This document shows, piece after piece, positions 1 to 6,772 of a stretch of 11,676 bases of DNA. The notes beneath the pieces are model-generated. The model was not told the DNA's origin. It saw only the letters and a program-made list of their open reading frames with translations, and did no database searches. The DNA is taken from positions 1 to 11,676 of the forward strand of contig JAHLWE010000058.1 of the NCBI GenBank assembly GCA_019058135.1. Reading direction: 5' to 3'. A program made the position numbers and the translations under genes. How positions within the stretch are numbered: position 1 is the first letter of the stretch; every line of letters starts with the position of its first letter. This DNA comes from Promethearchaeota archaeon (lineage in GTDB: Archaea > Asgardarchaeota > Lokiarchaeia > Sigyniarchaeales > SOKP01).

Positions 1-82
1 AATGCTCTTCTTTTATTATATTTGCCCAAAATAAGAAAAAAGTGCCAAATCCGATATTTTTTAACAATTTAAACATAATTCA

Positions 83-220
83 TTTAATATATATCCATTG
101 GAAGAAAGTTAAAAAAAAAGATTAGACTTATAAATTACAATTTCTAAAAATTGTGTTACCAACAATTTAATAAAAAGTATTTAAAAAATTATTAAAATAA
201 AACAAAAATATTTAAGTGAT
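83..220 (+). promoter_or_regulatory. Upstream region of dppA: TATA-like box, ACAATTT repeats, GTGAT ribosome-binding site
   Basis: The non-coding stretch 1-226 holds the leader of the binding-protein gene. A TATA-like run TTTAATATATAT lies at 83-94. Seven-base ACAATTT elements occur at 64-70 and 137-143, inverted at 148-154, and again direct at 162-168, so two overlapping inverted repeats share the middle copy. A weaker A/T-rich TATA candidate lies at about 189-199. GTGAT at 216-220 sits six bases before the ATG and matches the archaeal anti-Shine-Dalgarno. Which box is used, and so whether the repeats lie upstream (activator-like) or downstream (operator-like) of the transcription start, cannot be decided from the sequence. 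Confidence 0.4.
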
Positions 221-226
221 TTAAAT

Positions 227-1864
227 ATGGAAAAAAAACAATACATCACAATAGCAATAGTTGCCATTATTGCAATAGCAGGTGTTTCCGGCGTAGTTGT
301 GTATATGAATATGCCAAAAGGTGGTACTTTCATCTTTGGAACGATGTATGGTCCTGTGGACCTTGATCCACATCAAGCATGGGATGATGCTTCAGTTGAT
401 GTAATTAATCAAGTTTGTGAAGGTTTATTAGTCGTTGATATAGCTGATCCAAATTTAGCCATTATACCAAACTTAGCAACATCCTACTCATGGAGTACTG
501 ATAATAAAGAAATTACATTTATACTCAGACAAGGAGTTAAATTCCATGATGGAACTGACTTTGATGCTACAGCAGTGAAATGGAACTTTGACAGATTATA
601 TGGCTTGATTGACGAAGTCCAATTAGCAGAACTATGGCTTCTCCCAACTGCCGAATGGATTATTAAAGAAACTGTAGTAGTTGATACTTACACAGTAAAG
701 CTCGTGTTAAATGAACCATACGCTCCACTCTTAGGATTATTAGCTTCTTGGAGCGCATTTTTCATGTCACCTGCATCAACTAATAAGACTGCTCTTATTG
801 ATACAGCAACTGGAGATCTAGTTGGAACTGGACCATATATCTATGATGCAACTGAGGCTGAAGTTGAGGTATTATTCACTCCAAATGCAGATTACTGGGG
901 TGGTAAGCCAGCAGTTGATGATATGGTTTTCTCAATAATTACTGATGCAGAAGCGAAGAACGCCGCATTATTATCAAAAGAGATTTCCTTGATTGATTCT
1001 CCTATGCTTTCAATGATCCCAACATTTGAAGCAGACCCGGATATTCAAGTGGCTGATAGACCACCATCCTTGTCAATTCAATATCTTGGAATGAATAACG
1101 AGTTAATTCCAGTAGCAATGAGAAAAGCAATTGCATACGCTCTTGATTATGACTATATTCTTGATGAACTCATGCAAGGTTATGCCATGAGAATGACATC
1201 CCCCATTCCAAAAGGTATATTATATCATAACGATGCTTTTGATTACCCTGTTCTCGATCTCACAATAGCAAGACAGGCTCTTCTAGATGCAAATTGGCCA
1301 GGAACTGAGGGTTTAACTGTGACTGATGACGCTGCCTGGGTAGCTAAAGCTGCAAGTGCTACTCCACTTGCAACATATAACTATACTTATAATATCGGGA
1401 ATGAAATGCGAGAAGATATGTTGATTGTATGCCAAGATAATTTTGCAAAAATTGGAGTAGCAGTCACAGATGCTGGTATGACTTGGGGAGATTATATTAA
1501 ACGAGGATATGAAGTAGGTGACCTTCATAGAAATATGTTGGAACTATGGTGGCTTGGTTGGATTCCTGATTATAACGATCCAAGCAATTTCATCAATATG
1601 TTGATGACAAATACGGCAATTGCTTCTAATATGGCTAAAGTTGATGATGCACAGTTACAAGAATGGATGGAAGCCGCCGTAACTGAAACCGATTCAGCTG
1701 CAAGAAAAGTATATTACGACAATATACAACAACGCTGTGCTGAAGTAATATATCCTTGGTGTTATGGTTATGTCTCCAATGCTCCATGGGCCGGTGTTGC
1801 CAACCTAAGAGGTTACATACCAAACGCAATGAAAGATATGTTTGATACCGTCTATTTCGTATAA
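227..1864 (+). CDS. dppA: Peptide ABC transporter substrate-binding protein, family 5 (DppA/OppA type)
   Basis: Extracytoplasmic receptor that captures di- or oligopeptides (possibly other family 5 ligands) and hands them to the DppB/DppC pore. The 545-residue length is normal for SBP family 5. Residues 7-27 are one hydrophobic helix after a KK start, without a lipobox cysteine or clear A-x-A cleavage site, so it probably stays as a membrane anchor. Family 5 patterns follow: IPNLATSYSWS and the FxLRxGVKFHDG block with the DATAVKWNFDRL helix (80-124), GTGPY then NADYWGGKP (200-228), and WWLGWIPDYNDPSNF (441-455). The start is supported by GTGAT six bases upstream. The gene looks less AT-rich than its neighbours, as expected for a strongly expressed binding protein. 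A T-rich tract follows it, and the permeases begin only after an inserted cassette. Peptide specificity is inferred from family and from the neighbouring DppBCDF; sugars or nickel cannot be excluded. Confidence 0.93.
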   Translation: MEKKQYITIAIVAIIAIAGVSGVVVYMNMPKGGTFIFGTMYGPVDLDPHQAWDDASVDVINQVCEGLLVVDIADPNLAIIPNLATSYSWSTDNKEITFILRQGVKFHDGTDFDATAVKWNFDRLYGLIDEVQLAELWLLPTAEWIIKETVVVDTYTVKLVLNEPYAPLLGLLASWSAFFMSPASTNKTALIDTATGDLVGTGPYIYDATEAEVEVLFTPNADYWGGKPAVDDMVFSIITDAEAKNAALLSKEISLIDSPMLSMIPTFEADPDIQVADRPPSLSIQYLGMNNELIPVAMRKAIAYALDYDYILDELMQGYAMRMTSPIPKGILYHNDAFDYPVLDLTIARQALLDANWPGTEGLTVTDDAAWVAKAASATPLATYNYTYNIGNEMREDMLIVCQDNFAKIGVAVTDAGMTWGDYIKRGYEVGDLHRNMLELWWLGWIPDYNDPSNFINMLMTNTAIASNMAKVDDAQLQEWMEAAVTETDSAARKVYYDNIQQRCAEVIYPWCYGYVSNAPWAGVANLRGYIPNAMKDMFDTVYFV

Positions 1865-1915
1865 TACAATCCTATGTGATAAATAAAACTGACTATATGT
1901 ATAAAAATTAATTAA

Positions 1916-1941
1916 ATTTTCTTTTTTTTATTATTTTTTTA
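1916..1941 (+). terminator. T-rich terminator after dppA
   Basis: Two runs of seven to eight T separated by TTATTA lie about 55 bases after the dppA stop codon, with no hairpin. Oligo-T tracts of this kind are the usual archaeal terminator. It would let the binding protein be made in excess over the permeases and separates it from the inserted cassette. Confidence 0.5.
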
Positions 1942-1977
1942 TTATATTTCTATTATTAAATTTCTATTACACTTAAA
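1942..1977 (+). promoter_or_regulatory. Possible promoter of the inserted cassette, near-leaderless transcript
   Basis: TTATATTTC at 1942-1950 is TATA-like and lies about 30 bases before the ATG at 1978. No GTGA or GGAG precedes that ATG, so a start of transcription around 1970-1975 giving a leaderless or near-leaderless message is plausible. The surrounding sequence is almost pure A/T, so the box could be chance. Confidence 0.25.
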
Positions 1978-2640
1978 ATGAGCTCAAATAAATTAATGAA
2001 AACATATAAGAGTGATCTCGCGCCAGTGGGCTTCTATTTTGATATATTTACTTCGGAGATTTTTAGAATTCCCGTAATGCCAATTCCAATGAGAATTGAT
2101 AGATTATTCAAAGGTGAATCAACATTTTTCATATTACCTGATATGATTAAATTGAATCTATTAATTAACGAGTTGGATCTTGTTTTGAATATGAAATCTT
2201 TTTTATTGACTGGAATTAATAATTTAATAAATTTTGCAAAAAATAAATATAAAGAAAAGACATTCTTAACTTTAAAACCAGAAACAATAACCCGTTGGTT
2301 TGAAAAATCCATTGAATTAAAAACAAATATTCCAAGTCTGACAGATGATTTCACATTTTTATTTTCAGAATTTTTAAAGTTTTATGCTTATTGTGAAAAT
2401 CAAGGAATAGACTCAAAAAATGAAGAATATCATTCAGAGCTTATAAAATATTGTGAAAATGTATTTGTTTACTTTAAGGAAAGAATTGAACAAAATAAAT
2501 TTGAAATTGAAAATAAAAATATCAAAAGAATTGCACAATTTTATAAAGAAAAAAAGGATCAATATTATCCAGAAATTGTTTCTGTTGAAGTGAATAATTT
2601 AAAGGGTAAAAAAAAAAAAAGAATTTTGTCCCGTATTTGA
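1978..2640 (+). CDS. Hypothetical soluble protein, 5' part of a frameshift-split gene
   Basis: Not recognised. The 220-residue product is soluble and largely helical, rich in K, N, I and F, with no signal peptide or clear membrane helix. Visible features are a proline-rich stretch IPVMPIPMRIDRLF at 31-44, hydrophobic helices at 56-88 and 124-140, two YCEN tetrapeptides at 138-141 and 158-161, and a charged helix at about 162-195. Translation reads into 13 consecutive A (2608-2620), gives four lysines, and stops six codons later after RILSRI. Moving back one base in this run continues without a stop into the next frame and yields 285 residues ending at 2834, so the annotated end is probably artificial or one of two alternative ends. 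No ribosome-binding site precedes the ATG. The gene is more AT-rich than dppA and interrupts the dpp run. Existence of a gene is likely; the function is unknown. Confidence 0.65.
   Translation: MSSNKLMKTYKSDLAPVGFYFDIFTSEIFRIPVMPIPMRIDRLFKGESTFFILPDMIKLNLLINELDLVLNMKSFLLTGINNLINFAKNKYKEKTFLTLKPETITRWFEKSIELKTNIPSLTDDFTFLFSEFLKFYAYCENQGIDSKNEEYHSELIKYCENVFVYFKERIEQNKFEIENKNIKRIAQFYKEKKDQYYPEIVSVEVNNLKGKKKKRILSRI
2608..2620 (+). other. 13-A homopolymer, probable -1 frameshift or slippage site
   Basis: Thirteen A in a row fall at the 3' end of the 1978 reading frame. Reading frame 0 is closed before the run by TAA at 2607-2609 and is open after it, so the run is the only place where the two frames can be joined. 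An A_AAA_AAA heptamer at 2613-2619 is in the phase needed for a ribosomal -1 slip. Polymerase slippage to 14 A, or one A lost in assembly, would give the same fused protein. Confidence 0.6.
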
Positions 2641-2834
2641 TTTATGATGACGTTATTGATGTTTTTTCTTATAATAAGAAATTACTATCTGAAGGTTCTA
2701 AGAACAAAATCAATTTAAAAATCTGGAATAATAATGGTATAATATATAAACGATCTAATATTGAAAAATTCAACCCCGAATGTGATTTGAAAAATTTTAA
2801 ATTGGAAATTATTGATTTGGAGCACTTATTATGA
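2637..2834 (+). CDS. 3' part of the frameshift-split hypothetical gene
   Basis: A 65-codon open stretch counted from a TTG at 2637 that overlaps the previous stop codon by four bases. The TTG has no ribosome-binding site, and the frame is open further back to the 13-A run, where it reads K-N-F-V-P-Y-L before the TTG codon. It is therefore better read as the C-terminal 71 residues of the protein begun at 1978 than as a gene of its own. The stretch looks like a folded tail, with alternating hydrophobic segments (LIYDDVIDVF, INLKIWNNNGIIYKR, FKLEIIDLEHLL) suggesting beta strands. The stop TGA overlaps the ATG of the following membrane protein gene as ATGA. That overlap argues that ribosomes normally reach this stop. 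No function is recognised. Confidence 0.55.
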   Translation: MIYDDVIDVFSYNKKLLSEGSKNKINLKIWNNNGIIYKRSNIEKFNPECDLKNFKLEIIDLEHLL

Positions 2835-3292
2835 AAATTAAAATAGATCTAAGTAGGCAAGGTAATTTTATCTTAGCTATTCTATTAATTCATTTTATTT
2901 TTTTCGGATTTATATGTAATATTTATCTAAGAACTATTGAGGAAGAACTAGTATTTTTATATCAGATTTTATTTAATCCATCCACTATTTTATCATTAGT
3001 AATTCTCATTGCTATTATATTTTTAATGGTACTTAAAGAACATTTCTTTGAATATGGGATTAGAAATAGTATATGGCTCGTTCCAATTATAATCCTATTA
3101 TCGTGGTTTTGGTATTGGTTACTTAACGGATTTGATATAGTCTTAATTGGTGTTTATTTTACGCGTATAGAAGGATATTTAACAATTATATCTCTTTTTG
3201 GGATTAACTTTATAAGTGCTATTAGCGCTGCTATCATAAAAGAGAAATATAAACGATATATAGCAAAAATAAAAGAAATTGAAGAAGTTTAA
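2831..3292 (+). CDS. Hypothetical four-helix membrane protein
   Basis: Not recognised as a known family. The 153 residues show four hydrophobic segments at about 12-33, 49-69, 79-98 (perhaps running on to 110) and 115-136. The start MKIKIDLSRQ and the tail KEKYKRYIAKIKEIEEV are positively charged, which by the positive-inside rule places both ends in the cytoplasm. The aromatic cluster SWFWYW lies in helix 3. The ATG overlaps the preceding stop as ATGA, so translation is probably coupled to the split soluble protein and the two products may work together. The next gene, dppB, follows after 37 bases and has its own GGGGAT motif. Membership of the peptide transporter is not shown. It could be an accessory subunit or a passenger in the locus. 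Confidence 0.7.
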   Translation: MKIKIDLSRQGNFILAILLIHFIFFGFICNIYLRTIEEELVFLYQILFNPSTILSLVILIAIIFLMVLKEHFFEYGIRNSIWLVPIIILLSWFWYWLLNGFDIVLIGVYFTRIEGYLTIISLFGINFISAISAAIIKEKYKRYIAKIKEIEEV

Positions 3293-3329
3293 AAAATAAT
3301 AACAAAATAAGAAGGGGATTTTAAGTCTT

Positions 3330-4346
3330 ATGAGTTTGATTAAATATATAGCTAGAAGGTTTATTGCTTTATTACCTGTATTATTTGGAGTTGTGACTTT
3401 GACTTTTTTTCTTTCTAGATTAATGCCAGGAGACCCAGTTTTAGCCTTTCTAGGTGATCGATGGACAACAGAACAATATAATTATCAATTGCATCGACTT
3501 GGCCTAGATAAACCAATAATAGAACAATATGTTATATATTTGGGCGATTTATTTACAGGTCAATGGGGTATTTCTGTTTCTATTAATAGAGGTCAACCAG
3601 TCTGGGATCTTGTTCTAGAGAGATTCACAAGGACTTTTGATATTGCAATTTTAGCAATTATTATTTCCTCAATAGTTGGTATTAAAACTGGAATAATTTC
3701 GGCTACCAACAGAAATAAACCTAAAGACACAATATTTAGGGGAATGGCCCTTATTGGTGTTGCTATTCCCGTATTTTGGATGGGAATGATCCTTCGATAT
3801 ATATTCTCTTATTTAATACCAATATTTCCAGGTCTTAATTATAAAAATCCAGGTATTGGAGATCCTCCTATTATTACTCATTTCAGAGTAATTGATTCAA
3901 TATTATCCGGACAAATCTATTTGATTATTGATTATTTATACCATCTAATTTTACCGGTATTCTGTTTATCCTTTATTACTCTTGCTGGTGTTGTTAGACA
4001 AACTCGTTCAAGTATGTTGGAAGTCTTAGAACAGGATTATGTAAGAACAGCAAGAGCAAAAGGATGTAAAGAAGAAGATGTAATAAATATACATGCCCGA
4101 AAGAATGCTATGATTCCTACAGTCACGGTTATTGGAATGAGCTTTGGCTATTTATTAGGAGGAGCAATTCTTACAGAAACAACTTTTAATTTAAACGGAG
4201 TTGGTGCTCTAGTAATGATTGCTATACGGAATACTGATTACTGGGTTCTAAATGCAGTTGTGTTTTGCATAACATTAACATTTGTTATGGTTAATTTAGG
4301 TGCTGATCTAATTTATGGACTAATTGATCCAAGAATAAGATATTAA
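3330..4346 (+). CDS. dppB: Peptide ABC transporter permease, DppB/OppB type
   Basis: One of two integral membrane subunits forming the peptide channel. The 338-residue length fits the family. The opening MSLIKYIARRFIALLPVLFGVV and the block SRLMPGDPV (29-37) are standard for DppB, followed by LGLDKPIIEQY (57-67). Six membrane helices are expected: about 9-29, 102-124, 138-160, 203-223, 266-284 and 308-328. The EAA coupling loop that docks on the ATPases is at 236-263 (DYVRTARAKGC, then the ARKNAMIP end), and the C-terminus is the typical LIYGLIDPRIRY. GGGGAT lies about eleven bases before the ATG, a rather long spacing. It lies 42 bases before dppC and 37 after the cassette gene. It is the first transporter gene after the interruption and may be transcribed from within or before the cassette. 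Confidence 0.95.
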   Translation: MSLIKYIARRFIALLPVLFGVVTLTFFLSRLMPGDPVLAFLGDRWTTEQYNYQLHRLGLDKPIIEQYVIYLGDLFTGQWGISVSINRGQPVWDLVLERFTRTFDIAILAIIISSIVGIKTGIISATNRNKPKDTIFRGMALIGVAIPVFWMGMILRYIFSYLIPIFPGLNYKNPGIGDPPIITHFRVIDSILSGQIYLIIDYLYHLILPVFCLSFITLAGVVRQTRSSMLEVLEQDYVRTARAKGCKEEDVINIHARKNAMIPTVTVIGMSFGYLLGGAILTETTFNLNGVGALVMIAIRNTDYWVLNAVVFCITLTFVMVNLGADLIYGLIDPRIRY

Positions 4347-4387
4347 AGGAAAAATAAATAATAAAAAAGAATTGAAGTGAAAAATAT

Positions 4388-5398
4388 ATGGAACATGAAA
4401 GTTTGACACAGGAACCTGAGAAAAAAACAAAATCTAAAGAGAGCGATAATGTTATAAAAAACATTTTCTCTTGGATTATAAATAATATTAAATTTCTACT
4501 TATACCCGCTTCTAGATTAGACGATTTGACTTTTCGAGAACGTGAGTATGAAATGAAAATAAGTAAAAGAAAATTCATTAGAAGATTGAAATCTACATTA
4601 ACAATCTTGGGAATATCAATTATCTTTTTTATTGTTACTTTAGCTGTGTTTGCTCCATGGTTTTCACAGTATTCATTTGAACATTTAGCTGGTATTCACA
4701 CAGGTATGTGGGATCCACCATCTCCAGAACATCCTTTAGGACAAACCAATTTAGGACGTGATATTTTAGGGAGAATGATATATGGCTCCAGAGCTTCTTT
4801 AACAATCGCTCTACCAGCTATATTTTTTAGTCTTGTTTTTGGAGTTATTTTTGGAGTGATTGCTGGATTCTATGGAGGTTGGCCAGAGTCGATTATAATG
4901 AGAATTATGGATATTTTTCTTGCATTTCCAGGATTAATTCTTGCAATGGTATTTATATATATTTGGGAGCAACGTATTGAATATATAATGTTAGCTTATG
5001 GAATTATTGGTATTCCCTATTATTCGCGTTTAATTAGGGGATCAGTCATACAGGCTCGAGAGTTGCCCTATGTACAAGCGGCAAAAGTCGCTGGGGCATC
5101 AAACTGGAGAATTATGTTTAAACACATATTACCGAATTGTATCCAACCAGTTATAATTTCATTCACATTCGATATTGGTGGGATCATTTTGAGTTTAGCT
5201 GGTTTAAGTTTTTTGGGTTTCAGTGATCCTCAATTAATTGAGTGGGGAAATGATATTGCCGAAGCAAGAGGGCATTTATATGACGCACCGTGGGGGGCTA
5301 TGTGGCCTGGTATTATGATTCTGATAACTGTTTTGGGTTTTATGCTGTTTGGTGATGGGTTAAGAGATGCTTTAGACCCGAGATTGAGAAACTTATAA
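4388..5398 (+). CDS. dppC: Peptide ABC transporter permease, DppC/OppC type, with extended N-terminus
   Basis: Second channel subunit, partner of DppB. At 336 residues it is slightly long because a charged N-terminal tail precedes the first membrane helix (about 69-90). The tail runs from an acidic/lysine-rich start through a hydrophobic patch at 24-40 to a basic stretch at 58-67. After helix 1 come WDPPSPEHPLGQTNLGRDILGRMIYGSR (108-135), diagnostic of DppC, then core helices at about 137-161, 171-193, 199-213 and 256-277, the EAA loop with ELPYVQAAKVAGASNWRI (225-242) and ILPN (247-250), and the final helix near 305-322. The end FGDGLRDALDPRLRNL is standard. GTGA ends seven bases before the ATG. 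The internal in-frame ATG at residue 55 would remove most of the extension, but it has no comparable ribosome-binding site. Confidence 0.95.
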   Translation: MEHESLTQEPEKKTKSKESDNVIKNIFSWIINNIKFLLIPASRLDDLTFREREYEMKISKRKFIRRLKSTLTILGISIIFFIVTLAVFAPWFSQYSFEHLAGIHTGMWDPPSPEHPLGQTNLGRDILGRMIYGSRASLTIALPAIFFSLVFGVIFGVIAGFYGGWPESIIMRIMDIFLAFPGLILAMVFIYIWEQRIEYIMLAYGIIGIPYYSRLIRGSVIQARELPYVQAAKVAGASNWRIMFKHILPNCIQPVIISFTFDIGGIILSLAGLSFLGFSDPQLIEWGNDIAEARGHLYDAPWGAMWPGIMILITVLGFMLFGDGLRDALDPRLRNL

Positions 5399-5453
5399 TA
5401 TTTTATTCAACCTTATCAATAAATTAAATTAATAAAATTTTTGGAAAAAGAAT

Positions 5454-6731
5454 ATGACACTCACTGAAAAAAAAGAAATAATTGAAGAAAATAGAAAAAA
5501 TCAAATGAAATCAGCTATAAAGGAAGATTCAAACCTCTTACTTCAAGTAAAAAATCTTAAAACATACTTCTATACCGAAGAAGGAATTGTTAAGGCAGTA
5601 GATGGTGTTTCCTTTAATATATATAAAAATGAGGTACTTGGACTTGTCGGTGAAACTGGTTGTGGGAAATCTGTTACGGCCCTCTCAATATTACGTTTAG
5701 TGAGATCGCCGGGAAGAATTATCGAAGGATCAATAGAATTTAATAACATTAATATGCTGGAATTATCCGAAGAGGAAATGAGGAGTCATCGTGGTAATGA
5801 TATTACCATGATTTTTCAAGACCCTCTAAATTCATTAAATCCTGTTATTTTAGCTGGCGACCAAGTAGCGGAAGTATTCTTGTTGCATCAAGAAGAAGAG
5901 CTTAATAAAATACTGGATGTGCATTTATTAGAAAGGGATAAACTGGTTCAAGAATTAAAAGAATTAAAAAAGGAATTTAAAGAAAATAAAGAACAATTAT
6001 CTGAAACGGAAAAGGAAGAATTTAAGGTAAAAATTAAAGATTTTAAAAAAAAAATACCAAAAGCACCAAATTTAAAAGATGTAGCATTAGAAAAAGCAGA
6101 ACAAATTATAAAAGAAGTCGGAATTGCAGATGCGAAACAGATCCTAAAAAGATATCCACATGAGTTAAGTGGTGGTATGAGGCAACGTATTATGATTGCA
6201 ATGGGACTTTCATGCACCCCACTACTATTAATTGCCGATGAACCAACAACTGCTTTAGATGTTACCATTCAAGCTCAAATTCTTGATTTAATGAAAAATT
6301 TACAAAAGAAATTCGATACTTCAATTCTTATGATTACACATGACTTAGGAATTATTGCAGAACTGAGCGATAGGGTTGCTGTAATGTATAGTGGAAATAT
6401 AGTAGAATATGCAACGGCTGAGGATCTATTTAAAAATCCACGACATCCATATACACAAGGATTGATAGGAGCTATTCCCAGTGTTGAAAAGAAAGATAAA
6501 AAGTTAACAGTCATTCGGGGAATGGTTCCAAATCTAATTTATCCCCCATCAGGTTGTAGGTTCCATCCAAGATGTACTGAACGTTTGGAAATTTGTGATA
6601 AGATTAAACCCCGATTTCTTGAAATCGATGATAGATACTTCATTGCGTGTCATCTTTTCGATCCTGAATATAAGGAATCGCCCAAATACCAATGGGATGA
6701 AACTGAAATTAAGGAATCCTATAAAGTATAA
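5454..6731 (+). CDS. dppD: Peptide ABC transporter ATP-binding protein, DppD/OppD type, with coiled-coil insert
   Basis: ATPase subunit that powers peptide import. Motifs in order: Walker A GETGCGKS (66-73), Q-loop FQDP (121-124), signature LSGGMRQR (238-245), Walker B LLLIADEP (257-264), D-loop ALDV (267-270) and switch histidine H296. The C-terminal oligopeptide-transporter extension has HPYT (331-334) and four cysteines (C368, C374, C381, C399), the ligand set for a [4Fe-4S] cluster described for mycobacterial OppD. At 425 residues it is about 90-100 longer than typical. Part of the excess is a 25-residue N-terminal tail. Most is a highly charged, heptad-like stretch at about 147-208 between the Q-loop and the signature, in the helical subdomain. 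The ribosome-binding site is a weak GGA eight bases before the ATG. It lies 55 bases after dppC and 41 before dppF and pairs with DppF. Confidence 0.95.
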   Translation: MTLTEKKEIIEENRKNQMKSAIKEDSNLLLQVKNLKTYFYTEEGIVKAVDGVSFNIYKNEVLGLVGETGCGKSVTALSILRLVRSPGRIIEGSIEFNNINMLELSEEEMRSHRGNDITMIFQDPLNSLNPVILAGDQVAEVFLLHQEEELNKILDVHLLERDKLVQELKELKKEFKENKEQLSETEKEEFKVKIKDFKKKIPKAPNLKDVALEKAEQIIKEVGIADAKQILKRYPHELSGGMRQRIMIAMGLSCTPLLLIADEPTTALDVTIQAQILDLMKNLQKKFDTSILMITHDLGIIAELSDRVAVMYSGNIVEYATAEDLFKNPRHPYTQGLIGAIPSVEKKDKKLTVIRGMVPNLIYPPSGCRFHPRCTERLEICDKIKPRFLEIDDRYFIACHLFDPEYKESPKYQWDETEIKESYKV

Positions 6732-6772
6732 TAATAAATAGATTTTGTTTTAAATAAAAAGAAAGTGAAGAA

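Noticed and set aside
227..310. Class III (archaellin/pilin-like) signal peptide in DppA, as in Sulfolobus bindosome proteins
   Set aside because: The basic start MEKKQYITIA lacks the glycine or alanine after a charged residue that such peptidases need, so an ordinary anchor is more likely.
1313..1829. Minus-strand open frames inside dppA, and similar ones inside dppD, dppF and the phosphorylase gene
   Set aside because: They lie wholly opposite clear genes, have implausible compositions and lack ribosome-binding sites, so they are shadows of the real reading frames.
2389..2460. 12-base repeat TATTGTGAAAAT at 2389-2400 and 2449-2460, exactly 60 bases apart
   Set aside because: It lies inside the 1978 coding region and encodes YCEN twice, but the flanking residues differ and no further repeat units follow, so chance in A/T-rich DNA is sufficient.
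1978..3292. Insertion sequence or other mobile element as the origin of the cassette
   Set aside because: No terminal inverted repeats, target duplication or transposase motif was found at either edge.
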